Below the pieces are notes generated by a model. It was not told the DNA's origin and ran no database searches. It saw nothing but the letters and a program-made list of their open reading frames with translations. From a virus, in IMG/VR virus record IMGVR_UViG_3300047564_004647, positions 1 through 21,538 of that record: 21,538 bases of DNA; one strand, written 5' to 3'. Positions 1 to 7,755 of the stretch are shown here, piece by piece. Numbering within the stretch: the stretch's first letter is position 1; each line of letters begins with the position of its first letter. Made by a program: the position numbers and the translations under genes.

Positions 1-240
1 ACAAGAACAAACTTCGTAAATACAATTGAACCATTCTTGCGTGATGTTCAAGCAAAGAGAGGTATCTTTGATTATGTGGTTGTTTGTGATGAAACAAACA
101 ACACTGCAGCAGTTATTGATGCTAATGAATTCAGAGCAGACATTTACATTAAACCCGCAAGATCAATTAACTTCATTGGTCTTACCTTTATTGCCACCAA
201 GACTGGTGTTGATTTTGAAGAAGTAATCGGAAACTTTTAA
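1..240 (+). CDS. 18: Tail sheath protein gp18, C-terminal end (partial)
   Basis: The open frame enters from the left edge in frame 1 and ends at TAA 238-240, so only the last 79 residues are visible. The sequence (FLRDVQAKRGIFDYVVVCD, then ADIYIKPARSINFIGLTFIA) reads like the conserved C-terminal domain of T4-type contractile sheath proteins, which polymerise around the tail tube and contract on infection. The call rests on that resemblance and on position: the next genes are tail tube and portal, the T4 order 18-19-20. An internal ATG at 37 is not a start, because the frame is open and conserved upstream of it. Confidence 0.88.
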   Translation, partial: TRTNFVNTIEPFLRDVQAKRGIFDYVVVCDETNNTAAVIDANEFRADIYIKPARSINFIGLTFIATKTGVDFEEVIGNF

Positions 241-262
241 TTAATCAAGAGGTTTTAAAGCT

Positions 263-853
263 ATGGCAACCAGAAATCAATTAAATCCACCTCCTTTAAG
301 GAAGATTACAGACTTCAAGAGCAAGCTGTCTGGTGGTGGTGCTAGAAGCAACCTCTTTGAGGTTGTCCTTTCCTTCCCCGATGCAGCTCCAGCTGATACC
401 AATGTTCTTGATAAGTCAAGATTTTTGGTCAAGTCTGCCGCACTTCCAGCTTCCACAGTAACTCCATTAGAGGTTGCTTTCAGAGGAAGAACTTTGAAAT
501 TGGCAGGAGATCGTACTTTTGAAACTTGGACTATCACGATTATCAACGATACCGATTTCTCGATTCGTTCTGCTTTTGAAAAGTGGATGAATACGATTAA
601 TAGAGTTTCCGATAATACCGGTATTACTGATCCAGCGCTGTATCAAGCAGATGCATTTGTATACCAGTTAGATCGTGATGGATCTACTCTAAGAGCATAT
701 CATTTCTATGATCTGTTCCCTACAAATATTAGTCCAATTAACTTAGCATACGAAACAGATTCTATTCAAGAATTTACGGTAGAGATGCAGGTTCTTTGGT
801 GGGAAGCAGTCAAAGGTAATTCACCTGCTGCTGGCGGTGAAGATATTAACTAA
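263..853 (+). CDS. 19: Tail tube protein gp19
   Basis: This 196-residue protein matches the usual size of T4-like gp19 (about 160-200 residues), which stacks as hexameric rings to form the inner tail tube. The diagnostic segment is at residues 81-115: AGDRTFETWTITIINDTDFS followed by IRSAFEKWMN, close to the gp19 family pattern. The tail (about residues 170-185, EFTVEMQVLWWEAV) ends on the long beta strand typical of tube proteins. The start is ATG 263, 22 bases after the sheath stop, with a purine-rich AAGAGG about 10 bases upstream as a weak ribosome site. It lies between sheath and portal genes as in T4. Confidence 0.93.
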   Translation: MATRNQLNPPPLRKITDFKSKLSGGGARSNLFEVVLSFPDAAPADTNVLDKSRFLVKSAALPASTVTPLEVAFRGRTLKLAGDRTFETWTITIINDTDFSIRSAFEKWMNTINRVSDNTGITDPALYQADAFVYQLDRDGSTLRAYHFYDLFPTNISPINLAYETDSIQEFTVEMQVLWWEAVKGNSPAAGGEDIN

Positions 854-856
854 ATA
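849..856 (+). promoter_or_regulatory. Possible weak late promoter for gene 20
   Basis: ACTAAATA is a 6 of 8 match to the T4 late promoter TATAAATA. It overlaps the gene 19 stop codon and lies 29 bases before the portal start. It is weaker than the exact matches elsewhere in the window and could be chance in AT-rich sequence. Confidence 0.35.
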
Positions 857-884
857 GAACATATTAAGAGTTTAAATTTATAAA

Positions 885-2561
885 ATGGCGAAACTTTTTG
901 GTTTTTCGATTGAAGATAATGAGAAAAAATCCAAATCAATAGTCTCCCCCGTTCCTCCTAATAATGAGGACGGGGTTGATTATTATATTCAATCTGGATT
1001 TTATGGACAAACTATCGACATTGAAGGTGTCTATAGAACCGAATATGACTTGATTCGTAGATACCGTGAAATGTCGTTGCATCCAGAATGCGACGGTGCA
1101 ATCGAAGATGTTGTGAATGAAGCAATCGTTAGTGATCTATACGATTCTCCAGTAGAAATTGAACTGTCAAATTTAAACGCTAGTGATAAACTCAAGAAAA
1201 TTATAAGAGACGAATTTAAATATATCAAAGAAATTATGGACTTTGATAGAAAGTCCCATGAAATATTTAGAAATTGGTATATTGACGGTAGATTATTTTA
1301 TCTTAAAGTTATCGATACAAAAAGACCTGAAGATGGGATTCAGGAATTAAGATATATCGATCCCATGAAGATGAAGCATGTTCGTCAAGAAAAAAGAACG
1401 AATAATAATTCAGGTCCAAATCTATCAGCACTTACCAATTTTAATGTAAATCAAGTTACATACCCAGAAATAGAAGAGTATTTTATTTACACTCCAACTG
1501 CAAATTATCCATCAGGAACACTTGGATCTTCTGCAAAAGGTGCAGTAAAAATAGCGAGAGATTCAATTACATATTGCACATCCGGATTAATAGATAGAAA
1601 TAAGGGTACCGTATTATCATATCTTCACAAGGCAATTAAGGCACTTAATCAATTAAGAATGATTGAGGATTCTCTCGTCATTTACAGATTATCTCGTGCT
1701 CCAGAGCGTCGTATTTTCTACATTGACGTTGGTAATCTTCCAAAAGTAAAGGCAGAACAATACCTCAAAGAGGTTATGAGTCGTTATCGTAATAAGTTAG
1801 TTTACGATGCGAACACCGGAGAGGTTCGTGATGACCGCAAGTTTATGAGTATGCTTGAGGATTTTTGGCTTCCAAGAAGAGAGGGTGGTAGAGGAACTGA
1901 AATCACTACTCTTCCTGGTGGTCAAAATCTAGGAGAACTTTCTGATATTGAGTATTTCCAGAAAAAACTTTATAGAGCATTAGGAGTTCCAGAATCAAGA
2001 ATTGCCGGGGGTGGTGATGGATTTAATCTGGGTCGTTCATCAGAAATTCTAAGAGATGAACTTAAGTTTTCTAAGTTTGTTGGACGTTTAAGAAAGCGTT
2101 TTGCAAATATGTTTAATGATATGCTTCGTACTCAATTACTACTGAAGAATATTGTTACTCCAGAAGATTGGAATAGAATGAGTGATCATATTCAATATGA
2201 TTTCTTATATGACAATCATTTTGCAGAACTTAAAGAAGCAGAACTACTTACAAATCGTTTAACACTTGTTACAACGATGGAACCTTATATTGGTAAGTAT
2301 TTCTCAACCGAATATGTTCGTAAAAAGATTCTTCGTCAAACAGATAGTGAGATTATTGAAATTGATGAGCAAATTGATGATGAGATTGAAAAAGGCATTC
2401 TTCCAGATCCAAATGCCCCAGTAGATGAGATGGGAAATCCTATTCCTGAGGGTGGTGGAGAGGTTCCACCACAAGAAGGGGAAGGACCGGCGTTAGGAGA
2501 AGTTCCTGAAGAACCACTTGCACCAGAACCTCCTCCAGAGCCTAAAGGTGGCAAGATATAA
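885..2561 (+). CDS. 20: Portal vertex protein gp20
   Basis: At 558 residues this is in the normal range for T4-like portal proteins (T4 gp20 is 524). The portal dodecamer sits at one capsid vertex, nucleates prohead assembly, and is the channel through which DNA is packaged and ejected. Recognisable family segments are RRYREMSLHPECDGAIEDV near residue 60, the FRNWYIDGRLFYLKVID stretch near 130, the LSRAPERRIFYIDVGNLPK stretch near 270, and YRALGVPESRIAGG near 365. The C-terminus after about residue 500 is an acidic, proline-rich tail, variable in this family. The gene is widely used as a cyanophage marker. A late promoter overlaps its 3' end and drives the next gene. Confidence 0.97.
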   Translation: MAKLFGFSIEDNEKKSKSIVSPVPPNNEDGVDYYIQSGFYGQTIDIEGVYRTEYDLIRRYREMSLHPECDGAIEDVVNEAIVSDLYDSPVEIELSNLNASDKLKKIIRDEFKYIKEIMDFDRKSHEIFRNWYIDGRLFYLKVIDTKRPEDGIQELRYIDPMKMKHVRQEKRTNNNSGPNLSALTNFNVNQVTYPEIEEYFIYTPTANYPSGTLGSSAKGAVKIARDSITYCTSGLIDRNKGTVLSYLHKAIKALNQLRMIEDSLVIYRLSRAPERRIFYIDVGNLPKVKAEQYLKEVMSRYRNKLVYDANTGEVRDDRKFMSMLEDFWLPRREGGRGTEITTLPGGQNLGELSDIEYFQKKLYRALGVPESRIAGGGDGFNLGRSSEILRDELKFSKFVGRLRKRFANMFNDMLRTQLLLKNIVTPEDWNRMSDHIQYDFLYDNHFAELKEAELLTNRLTLVTTMEPYIGKYFSTEYVRKKILRQTDSEIIEIDEQIDDEIEKGILPDPNAPVDEMGNPIPEGGGEVPPQEGEGPALGEVPEEPLAPEPPPEPKGGKI

Positions 2562-2564
2562 ATA
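2557..2564 (+). promoter_or_regulatory. Late promoter (TATAAATA) upstream of gene 67
   Basis: An exact match to the T4 late promoter TATAAATA overlaps the last codons and stop of gene 20 and ends 25 bases before the gene 67 ATG. In T4 this element is read by host RNA polymerase carrying gp55 with gp33 and the gp45 clamp. gp55 and gp45 are both encoded in this window. It should drive 67, the 175-residue protein and 21. Confidence 0.8.
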
Positions 2565-2588
2565 ATCTTATAGTAATACATTATTTTT

Positions 2589-2756
2589 ATGGAAGAACTT
2601 ATCGATTTGATTGCAACAGATGGAAATGCATCTGATGTATCTGATAAAATTAAAGAAATATTATATACCAAAGCAGCAGAAAGAGTTGATTCAGCTCGAC
2701 CCTATGTTGCATCATCCATGTTTGGTGATGAAGATACCACCGAGGACCAAGAATAA
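2589..2756 (+). CDS. 67: Small prohead core protein, gp67-like
   Basis: A 55-residue ORF starts with MEELIDLIATDGNASDVSDK and ends in an acidic tail (DEDTTEDQE). T4 gp67 is a small acidic prohead core protein encoded between portal and protease and cut to peptides by gp21. Position, size and acidity all agree here. The middle (DKIKEILYTKAAERVDSARP, then YVASSMFG) resembles gp67-type proteins of cyanomyoviruses. The start is 25 bases after an exact late promoter. The stop overlaps the next ATG by one base (TAATG), implying translational coupling. Without an alignment, the assignment relies partly on synteny. Confidence 0.75.
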   Translation: MEELIDLIATDGNASDVSDKIKEILYTKAAERVDSARPYVASSMFGDEDTTEDQE

Positions 2757-3283
2757 TGGCAATTAAGGTTGTTCAAAATGTAAATAGAATTACTGCAAAT
2801 GTGTCTACTGCCACAACCAGTGATCCTATTGCTCTCAAAAGTGGATATTTAAGAGTATCTACCGGATTAACCTCAGTTTATGTTGAGACTGGTGGAGTTC
2901 CTGTTGCCACTGTAAATTCGTTCCAAATTAGCCCATATGGTAATGAGGTTTTGAAGGAAAGAATTGCCAGACAAAGGATTGCAGGAATTACTACAGGGAC
3001 ATCAACTGTTATTTCATTTGGTGAAAATTCGGGAAATCCATTTTTGGTTGGTGATTATGTTACCATTCAAAATGCCGAACCAGCAGGAATTAATACCGAA
3101 CATAAATTAGTTACGGCAATATCAGATGATTCAGTAACAATTTCACACAATAGTTCTTCTATTGTTGGAGTAATTACAGCAACTAATGCAAATCTTGCAA
3201 GAAGTGTGAAAGTGAGTGTGATTGCAGCATCAGATACTCAGAATGTAAGCATTACAGAAATCGTTCAGTTAGTAACAGAATAA
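2756..3283 (+). CDS. Unidentified beta-rich, probably virion or prohead protein
   Basis: A 175-residue protein lies between gp67 and the prohead protease, where T4 has gene 68 (a prohead core protein). It does not look like the helical T4 gp68. It is rich in V, T, S and I with short alternating strands (GYLRVSTGLTSVYVETGG, then VPVATVNSFQISP), and its C-terminal third (KVSVIAASDTQNVSITEIVQ) suggests a beta-sandwich or decoration-like fold. The start is one-base coupled to gp67 (TAATG), and gene 21 begins two bases after its stop, so it is made with the prohead proteins. A structural or decoration role is inferred from context only. I cannot assign a known family. Confidence 0.7.
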   Translation: MAIKVVQNVNRITANVSTATTSDPIALKSGYLRVSTGLTSVYVETGGVPVATVNSFQISPYGNEVLKERIARQRIAGITTGTSTVISFGENSGNPFLVGDYVTIQNAEPAGINTEHKLVTAISDDSVTISHNSSSIVGVITATNANLARSVKVSVIAASDTQNVSITEIVQLVTE

Positions 3284-3285
3284 CA

Positions 3286-3936
3286 ATGAAACTCATCACA
3301 GAAGAAGTCTCACAAGTTAAATTCATTACCGAAGGTAGGGGTGCAGAAAAGAAAATGTATATTGAAGGAGTTTTCCTTCAAGGTGATATCTGCAACCGTA
3401 ACGGAAGAATGTATCCTATGGATACTCTTTCCCGCGAGGTAAAGAGATATAACGAAGCATTCGTTGCAAAGGGTCGTGCTCTTGGAGAACTCGGTCATCC
3501 GGATGGACCAACTGTCAATCTTGATCGTGTTTCTCATAAGATTGTTTCTCTTGAACAAAAAGGAACAAACTTCATTGGCAAAGCACAACTCCTAGAAACT
3601 CCTATGGGTAAGATTGCCAAGTCTCTTATTAGTGAAGGTGTTTGTCTCGGTGTTTCTTCTCGTGGTGTCGGTTCACTCAAGATGACCAATGAAGGTCACA
3701 AAGTTGTTGGTGAAGATTTTATGCTTGCAACTGCAGCAGATATCGTAGCCGACCCTTCCGCTCCTGATGCATTTGTTCAGGGAATTATGGAAGGTAAAGA
3801 GTGGGTTTGGGAAGGAGGAATTCTTCGTGAAAGACTTGCTGAACAAACAAAACGCAGAATTAACACTCTTGTAGATGAAAAAACTCTTCAAGAGCATAAA
3901 ATTCAATTGTTTCAAGAATTCTTAGGAAATCTTTAA
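3286..3936 (+). CDS. 21: Prohead core scaffold protease gp21
   Basis: A 216-residue protein of the herpesvirus-assemblin-like phage prohead protease family (T4 gp21 is 212). This serine protease sits inside the prohead and, after assembly, cleaves scaffold and capsid proteins after glutamate. The likely catalytic histidine is His71 in GELGHPDGP. The nucleophile is Ser124 or Ser125 in LGVSSRGVGS. Residues 35-45 (ICNRNGRMYP) are a conserved substrate-site segment of the family. It starts two bases after the preceding stop, in the 67-x-21 transcript, and is followed by a late promoter for scaffold gene 22. Cleavage after Glu within (I/L)-x-Glu bears on gp23 and the CTS proteins downstream. Confidence 0.95.
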   Translation: MKLITEEVSQVKFITEGRGAEKKMYIEGVFLQGDICNRNGRMYPMDTLSREVKRYNEAFVAKGRALGELGHPDGPTVNLDRVSHKIVSLEQKGTNFIGKAQLLETPMGKIAKSLISEGVCLGVSSRGVGSLKMTNEGHKVVGEDFMLATAADIVADPSAPDAFVQGIMEGKEWVWEGGILRERLAEQTKRRINTLVDEKTLQEHKIQLFQEFLGNL

Positions 3937-3938
3937 TT

Positions 3939-3946
3939 TATAAATA
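3939..3946 (+). promoter_or_regulatory. Late promoter (TATAAATA) upstream of gene 22
   Basis: An exact TATAAATA begins three bases after the gene 21 stop and ends 30 bases before the gene 22 ATG. It is followed by a partial second copy (AAATA). It matches the T4 late promoter and would provide high scaffold and capsid expression. Confidence 0.82.
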
Positions 3947-3976
3947 AATATAGATTATAACACAAGATCTAAAAAA

Positions 3977-5188
3977 ATGTCCGTTGGTAGAAATTTACAA
4001 GAAATGGAAAACGTAGTAACCAAAGGGGCTGCACCTGCCGAACCAATGCAATCCGGTAACAAGTCTGGAGTAGTTACTCCAGGTCAAACTGGTGCTTGGG
4101 AAGATTTGGGTGGACCAACCCCAGATAATTATCGTCCCGATGACGATTCGGCAAAACTCAAAGATCCTGCCACAACTCTTTCACAAGTTAAAGATGTTGT
4201 AAATGCAAAGGCAGCTGCAGCAGAATCTTCTCATTCTTCAGCAACTCCTGTTCCAACTCCTGGTCAAGGAGTAAAGGAAGAAGTAGAAGAAGATGAGGAT
4301 CTTGTTACCGATGAGGAGATTATCTCTGAAGCAGAAATGAGCGCCGAAGAAGATGATGAAGATTCTGCCGAAGAAAAAGGTGAGCATAAGGGTGTTAAAG
4401 GTAAAAAAGGAGCTCCTGCAAAGGAAGAAGAGGATGAAGAAGTAAAAGAAGAGTTTGATATCGAAGAAGATGTCAATGCACTTCTAGCAGGAGAGGAGCT
4501 TTCCGAGGAATTCCAAGAGAAAGCACGCACAATTTTCGAAGCAGCAATTAAATCGAAGGTTGCTGAAATCAAAGAAGAGCTTCAGGCATCCTACGAGGCA
4601 ACCCTCGTAGAAGAGATCGAAGCAATTAAAGAAGGTCTTGTTGATCGTGTTGATGCATACCTTGAGTATGTTGCTGATGAGTGGATTGCTGAAAATGCAC
4701 TCGCAGTTGAGCACGGTCTCAAGACTGAAATGACCGAATCATTCCTCCAAGGAATGAAGAGTCTTTTTGAAGATCATTATGTAACAATCCCTGAAGATAA
4801 ATATAATGTTATCGAGAGTATGGTAGATAAACTTGATGAAATGGAAGGAAAACTCAACGAGCAAATCGAAAAGAATGTTGCTCTGAATAGAAGATTAGCA
4901 GAGTCGGTTGCTGATGTAATCTTTGCCGATGTCACTGAGGGTCTTGCACTTTCTCAGAAGGACAAACTCGCTTCTCTTGCCGAAAATGTTGAGTTTGATA
5001 GTGAAGAGAGCTATCGTGAGAAGCTGGTAACTCTGAGGGAATCTTATTTCCCAACCAGAACAACTGGTACTCAAAAAGACGACTCGGAAACTTTATCTGA
5101 AAGCACCGATGTCCAATCCCAGCAACCTATGGTTGATGGAAGAATGGCAACGTATCTTCAGACTCTAGGTAGAGTCGCTAAACTGTGA
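3977..5188 (+). CDS. 22: Prohead core scaffolding protein gp22
   Basis: A 403-residue acidic, helical protein between the protease and capsid genes, as in T4 (gp22 is 269 residues). gp22 forms the inner core on which gp23 assembles and is then destroyed by gp21. Residues about 95-165 are dominated by E, D and K repeats (EEVEEDEDLVTDEEIISEAE), followed by long amphipathic helices to about residue 360. The extra length compared with T4 lies mostly in this N-terminal acidic region. The C-terminus (MATYLQTLGRVAKL) resembles the conserved gp22 end. It is driven by an exact late promoter. A perfect 6-base inverted repeat spans its last codons (5161-5176). Confidence 0.9.
   Translation: MSVGRNLQEMENVVTKGAAPAEPMQSGNKSGVVTPGQTGAWEDLGGPTPDNYRPDDDSAKLKDPATTLSQVKDVVNAKAAAAESSHSSATPVPTPGQGVKEEVEEDEDLVTDEEIISEAEMSAEEDDEDSAEEKGEHKGVKGKKGAPAKEEEDEEVKEEFDIEEDVNALLAGEELSEEFQEKARTIFEAAIKSKVAEIKEELQASYEATLVEEIEAIKEGLVDRVDAYLEYVADEWIAENALAVEHGLKTEMTESFLQGMKSLFEDHYVTIPEDKYNVIESMVDKLDEMEGKLNEQIEKNVALNRRLAESVADVIFADVTEGLALSQKDKLASLAENVEFDSEESYREKLVTLRESYFPTRTTGTQKDDSETLSESTDVQSQQPMVDGRMATYLQTLGRVAKL
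5161..5176 (+). repeat. Small inverted repeat at the end of gene 22
   Basis: GACTCT-AGGT-AGAGTC is a perfect 6-base stem with a 4-base loop ending 12 bases before the gene 22 stop. There is no T tract, so it is not a standard terminator. It could affect mRNA stability or processing between scaffold and capsid genes, or be chance. Confidence 0.4.
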
Positions 5189-5197
5189 TTTTTAAAT

Positions 5198-5205
5198 TAT
5201 AAACA
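5198..5205 (+). promoter_or_regulatory. Probable late promoter for gene 23
   Basis: TATAAACA differs from the T4 late promoter by one base and lies 32 bases before the gene 23 ATG, similar to the spacing of the exact copies upstream of genes 67 and 22. Major capsid genes normally have their own strong late promoter, which favours it being real. Confidence 0.55.
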
Positions 5206-5237
5206 ATCAAACAAAAACTTTTAAATAGGTAAAACAA

Positions 5238-6653
5238 ATGCAAATGTTCAATGCGGAATATTTGCAGGAGAAGTGGGCACCCATTCTAGATTACTCCGGA
5301 ATGGATCAGATCAAAGATGCACATCGTAGATCTGTAACCGCTATCCTGCTCGAAAACCAAGAGAGAGAACTACGTGAAGAGCGTGAGTTCCTCTACGAGT
5401 CTCCAACTAACGGAACCGCTTCTGGTGCTTCTGGTGCTGGATTCGGTGGCAGCGCACAAGGATTCAGCGCTGGTCCTACCGCAGGTTTCGACCCCGTTCT
5501 GATTTCTCTAATCAGACGTTCAATGCCTAACCTGATCGCTTACGATCTGTGCGGCGTTCAGCCAATGAATGGTCCTACTGGACTCATCTTTGCAATGCGT
5601 TCACGTTACACCAATCAGAGTGGCGTTGAAGCATTCTACAACGAAGCAAATTCTGCATTCTCTGGTCAGGATGCTGGATTCGATGTAACCACCGGATTTA
5701 CTGGCGCTAGCGTCGGTATGGGTACTACCGCTCAGGGTGGTCTTAATCCTTCGATTCTCGATGTTTCTAACCAAGCTAACAATGCTCTTGGTGCTGATCA
5801 ATATAACGTTGGTCAGGGTATGCGTACCGATAGTGCAGAAGCACTTGGTGATGCTGCTGGAAACAACTTCAACGAGATGGCATTCTCAATCGAGAAAGTC
5901 ACCGTTACTGCAAAGTCACGCGCACTCAAGGCTGAGTACTCACTTGAGCTAGCTCAGGACCTCAAGGCAATCCACGGTCTGAATGCTGAAGCGGAATTAG
6001 CAAACATTCTCTCAACAGAGATTCTTGCTGAAATCAACCGCGAAGTTATTCGTACCATCTACAAGATTGCTAAGCCTGGTGCTCAAGCAAACACCGCTAC
6101 CGCTGGTACTTTTGACCTTGACGTTGACTCCAACGGTCGTTGGTCGGTTGAGAAGTTCAAGGGTCTTATCTTCCAAATTGAGCGTGATGCAAACGCAATT
6201 GCACAGCAAACTCGTAGAGGGAAGGGTAACACGATCCTCTGCTCTGCAGACGTTGCTTCGGCACTTGCAATGGCAGGAGTTCTTGATTACACCCCAGCAC
6301 TCAACGCTAACCTCAACGTTGATGACACCGGTAACACCTTCGCTGGTGTTCTCCAAGGTAAGTACAGAGTCTACATTGACCCATATTCGGCAAACGTATC
6401 ACCTAATCAGTTCTACGTTGTTGGTTATAAGGGTTCTTCACCTTATGATGCAGGTCTCTTCTATTGCCCATATGTTCCCCTCCAAATGGTTCGTGCCGTT
6501 GGGGAGAACACCTTCCAGCCTAAGATCGGCTTTAAGACCCGCTACGGCATGGTCGCCAATCCATTCGCTGAAGGTTCGACTCAGGGTCAGGGTCTGCTCA
6601 CAACCAACGCTAACACTTACTACAGAAGAGTTAAGGTAGCTAATCTGATGTGA
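5238..6653 (+). CDS. 23: Major capsid protein gp23
   Basis: A 471-residue HK97-fold major capsid protein, slightly shorter than T4 gp23 (521), as is usual in cyanomyoviruses. It forms the hexameric capsid lattice. The helical N-terminal scaffold-binding region (residues 1-54, ending EREFLYE) should be removed by gp21. FLYE-SPT at residues 51-57 fits the (I/L)-x-Glu rule, giving a mature protein starting near Ser55. A glycine/alanine/serine-rich stretch follows (60-80). Conserved core segments include RRSMPNLIAYDLCGVQPMNG near 90-110 and PFAEGSTQGQ with NANTYYRRVKVANLM at the end. The GC content is visibly higher than in neighbours, as expected for very high expression. No gp24-like vertex gene follows. 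Confidence 0.97.
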   Translation: MQMFNAEYLQEKWAPILDYSGMDQIKDAHRRSVTAILLENQERELREEREFLYESPTNGTASGASGAGFGGSAQGFSAGPTAGFDPVLISLIRRSMPNLIAYDLCGVQPMNGPTGLIFAMRSRYTNQSGVEAFYNEANSAFSGQDAGFDVTTGFTGASVGMGTTAQGGLNPSILDVSNQANNALGADQYNVGQGMRTDSAEALGDAAGNNFNEMAFSIEKVTVTAKSRALKAEYSLELAQDLKAIHGLNAEAELANILSTEILAEINREVIRTIYKIAKPGAQANTATAGTFDLDVDSNGRWSVEKFKGLIFQIERDANAIAQQTRRGKGNTILCSADVASALAMAGVLDYTPALNANLNVDDTGNTFAGVLQGKYRVYIDPYSANVSPNQFYVVGYKGSSPYDAGLFYCPYVPLQMVRAVGENTFQPKIGFKTRYGMVANPFAEGSTQGQGLLTTNANTYYRRVKVANLM

Positions 6654-6672
6654 GTCTTTCTCACATTCTCTG

Positions 6673-6699
6673 GAGGGTCTTTCGAGACCCTCTTTTTTT
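6673..6699 (+). terminator. Rho-independent terminator after gene 23
   Basis: An 8-base perfect stem GAGGGTCT / AGACCCTC with the very stable TTCG tetraloop is followed by seven Ts. It starts 20 bases after the capsid stop and closes the virion transcript. Confidence 0.93.
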
Positions 6700-6700
6700 A

Positions 6701-6708
6701 TCTAAATA
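6701..6708 (+). promoter_or_regulatory. Possible late promoter for the gene 3-like ORF
   Basis: TCTAAATA, with 6 of 8 matches to TATAAATA, directly follows the capsid terminator and lies 10 bases before the next ATG. If used, the leader would be only a few bases long. The position right after a terminator argues that some promoter is needed here. Confidence 0.45.
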
Positions 6709-6717
6709 AAAATAAAA

Positions 6718-7272
6718 ATGTCCTGCTCATTTCCCAACCAGATTGATAATCGCAACTTTCTATCTCCAGTTGGGTTTAAGTTTTCACTAGCAAAAGAACC
6801 TAAAGTTGCTTTTTTCTGCAATACGGCAAGAATACCAGAAATAACATTATCGATTAATAATCAACCATCATATCTAAAGGATCTTGATATTCCTGGAGAT
6901 AAGTTAACCTATGGAGATTTGTCATTAAGGTTCATGGTTGATGAAAATATGGAAAATTACATGGCAATCCATAACTGGTTAACTGGTCTTGGATTTCCAG
7001 AATCGACACAACAGTATAAAGATTTAATATCAATTGTTGATGACGTAACTCAACCACAAGATCCAAAAAGAGCATTCAGTGATGGTAGTCTTTACATTTT
7101 AAATAGCAATTACAATACAACTGCTGTAGTAAAATTCAAGGATTTATTTCCAGTATCATTGAGTTCTTTAGAGTTCGATGCAACACAAACTGATATTCAA
7201 TACTTTACAGCAGACGTAGCTTTCAAGTATACTGTCTATAATATCCTAGGAACAAACGGGCAACCCTTATGA
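6718..7272 (+). CDS. 3: Probable tail completion and sheath stabiliser protein (gp3-like)
   Basis: A 184-residue protein with the layout of T4-like tail-tube-fold and terminator proteins: SPVGFKFSLAKEPKVAFFCN (16-35), a proline-flanked loop RIPEITL, the core IPGDKLTYGDLSLRFMVDEN (58-77), and a C-terminal strand (YFTADVAFKYTVYNI). I recall this gene after 23 in cyanomyoviruses, where it is called gp3, the protein that caps the tail tube and stabilises the sheath. The alternative is another baseplate or tube protein such as gp48 or gp54, or a gp19 paralogue. It overlaps uvsY by four bases (ATGA), an unusual coupling of a structural gene to a recombination gene. Confidence 0.65.
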   Translation: MSCSFPNQIDNRNFLSPVGFKFSLAKEPKVAFFCNTARIPEITLSINNQPSYLKDLDIPGDKLTYGDLSLRFMVDENMENYMAIHNWLTGLGFPESTQQYKDLISIVDDVTQPQDPKRAFSDGSLYILNSNYNTTAVVKFKDLFPVSLSSLEFDATQTDIQYFTADVAFKYTVYNILGTNGQPL

Positions 7273-7700
7273 ATCTTGATGAGATTCAGGACATGTGGCA
7301 GAGAGATTCTGTCATTGATCCTGATAATTTACACGATGAATCTTTAAAAATTCCACAACTACACTCAAAATATTATACTCTTTATAATACCATCACTCTT
7401 CTTCGTGAAAAGGCAAGAGAAACTTATAATAGGGTTAAGTTAGAACGCTACAACTACTACACAGGAAAGGCGCCAGCAGAGGTCTATGTTGAGGAACCAT
7501 TTCCGTATAAGGTGAGGGAGAAGGACGCCATACAGAGGTATATGGATGCTGATGAGAGATTATCCAAGATCGATTTAAAAATTAGATATTATGATATTAT
7601 GTTGAAATTTTTGGAAGAGATTATTAAGACGGTTTCGAACAGAACATATCAAATCAAAAACGCAATTGAATGGCATCGCTTTCAATCTGGATTCAACTGA
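7269..7700 (+). CDS. uvsY: Recombination mediator UvsY
   Basis: A 143-residue helical protein matching T4 UvsY (137 residues) in length and pattern: an N-terminal MNLDEIQDMWQRDSVID segment, a basic central stretch containing ERYNYYTGKAP (near residue 60, compare the LDYYSGR segment I recall from T4), and a C-terminal segment (RTYQIKNAIEWHRFQSG). UvsY displaces gp32 from single-stranded DNA and loads the UvsX recombinase. The ATG overlaps the upstream stop (ATGA). The TGA sits inside the first stem of the terminator that follows, so translation termination and transcription termination coincide. No uvsX is in this window. Confidence 0.9.
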   Translation: MNLDEIQDMWQRDSVIDPDNLHDESLKIPQLHSKYYTLYNTITLLREKARETYNRVKLERYNYYTGKAPAEVYVEEPFPYKVREKDAIQRYMDADERLSKIDLKIRYYDIMLKFLEEIIKTVSNRTYQIKNAIEWHRFQSGFN

Positions 7701-7720
7701 GGCAGAAATGCCTCTTTTTT
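7699..7720 (+). terminator. Rho-independent terminator after uvsY
   Basis: The stem GAGGCA / TGCCTC with a GAAA tetraloop is followed by six Ts. The 5' arm begins in the uvsY stop codon. Confidence 0.88.
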
Positions 7721-7726
7721 ATTGTC

Positions 7727-7734
7727 AATAAATA
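7727..7734 (+). promoter_or_regulatory. Probable late promoter upstream of uvsW
   Basis: AATAAATA (7 of 8 to TATAAATA) lies six bases after the uvsY terminator and ends 21 bases before the uvsW ATG. T4 uvsW is a late gene with its own late promoter, so a late element here fits known biology. Confidence 0.7.
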
Positions 7735-7755
7735 TTTGTAACTGATACTTTATGA

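Noticed and set aside
4264-4572. Serine-rich minus-strand ORF opposite gene 22
   Set aside because: The serines arise from the reverse complement of the Glu/Lys-rich (GAA/GAG) scaffold codons. It is not an independent gene.
5503-5520. CTGATT/AATCAG inverted repeat inside gene 23
   Set aside because: A short 6-base arm pair in coding sequence, expected by chance in a window this size.
6025-6639. A 204-codon + strand frame inside gene 23
   Set aside because: Out-of-frame shadow of the capsid gene. It is composed mainly of L, S, T and R in low-complexity runs and shares no motifs with known proteins.
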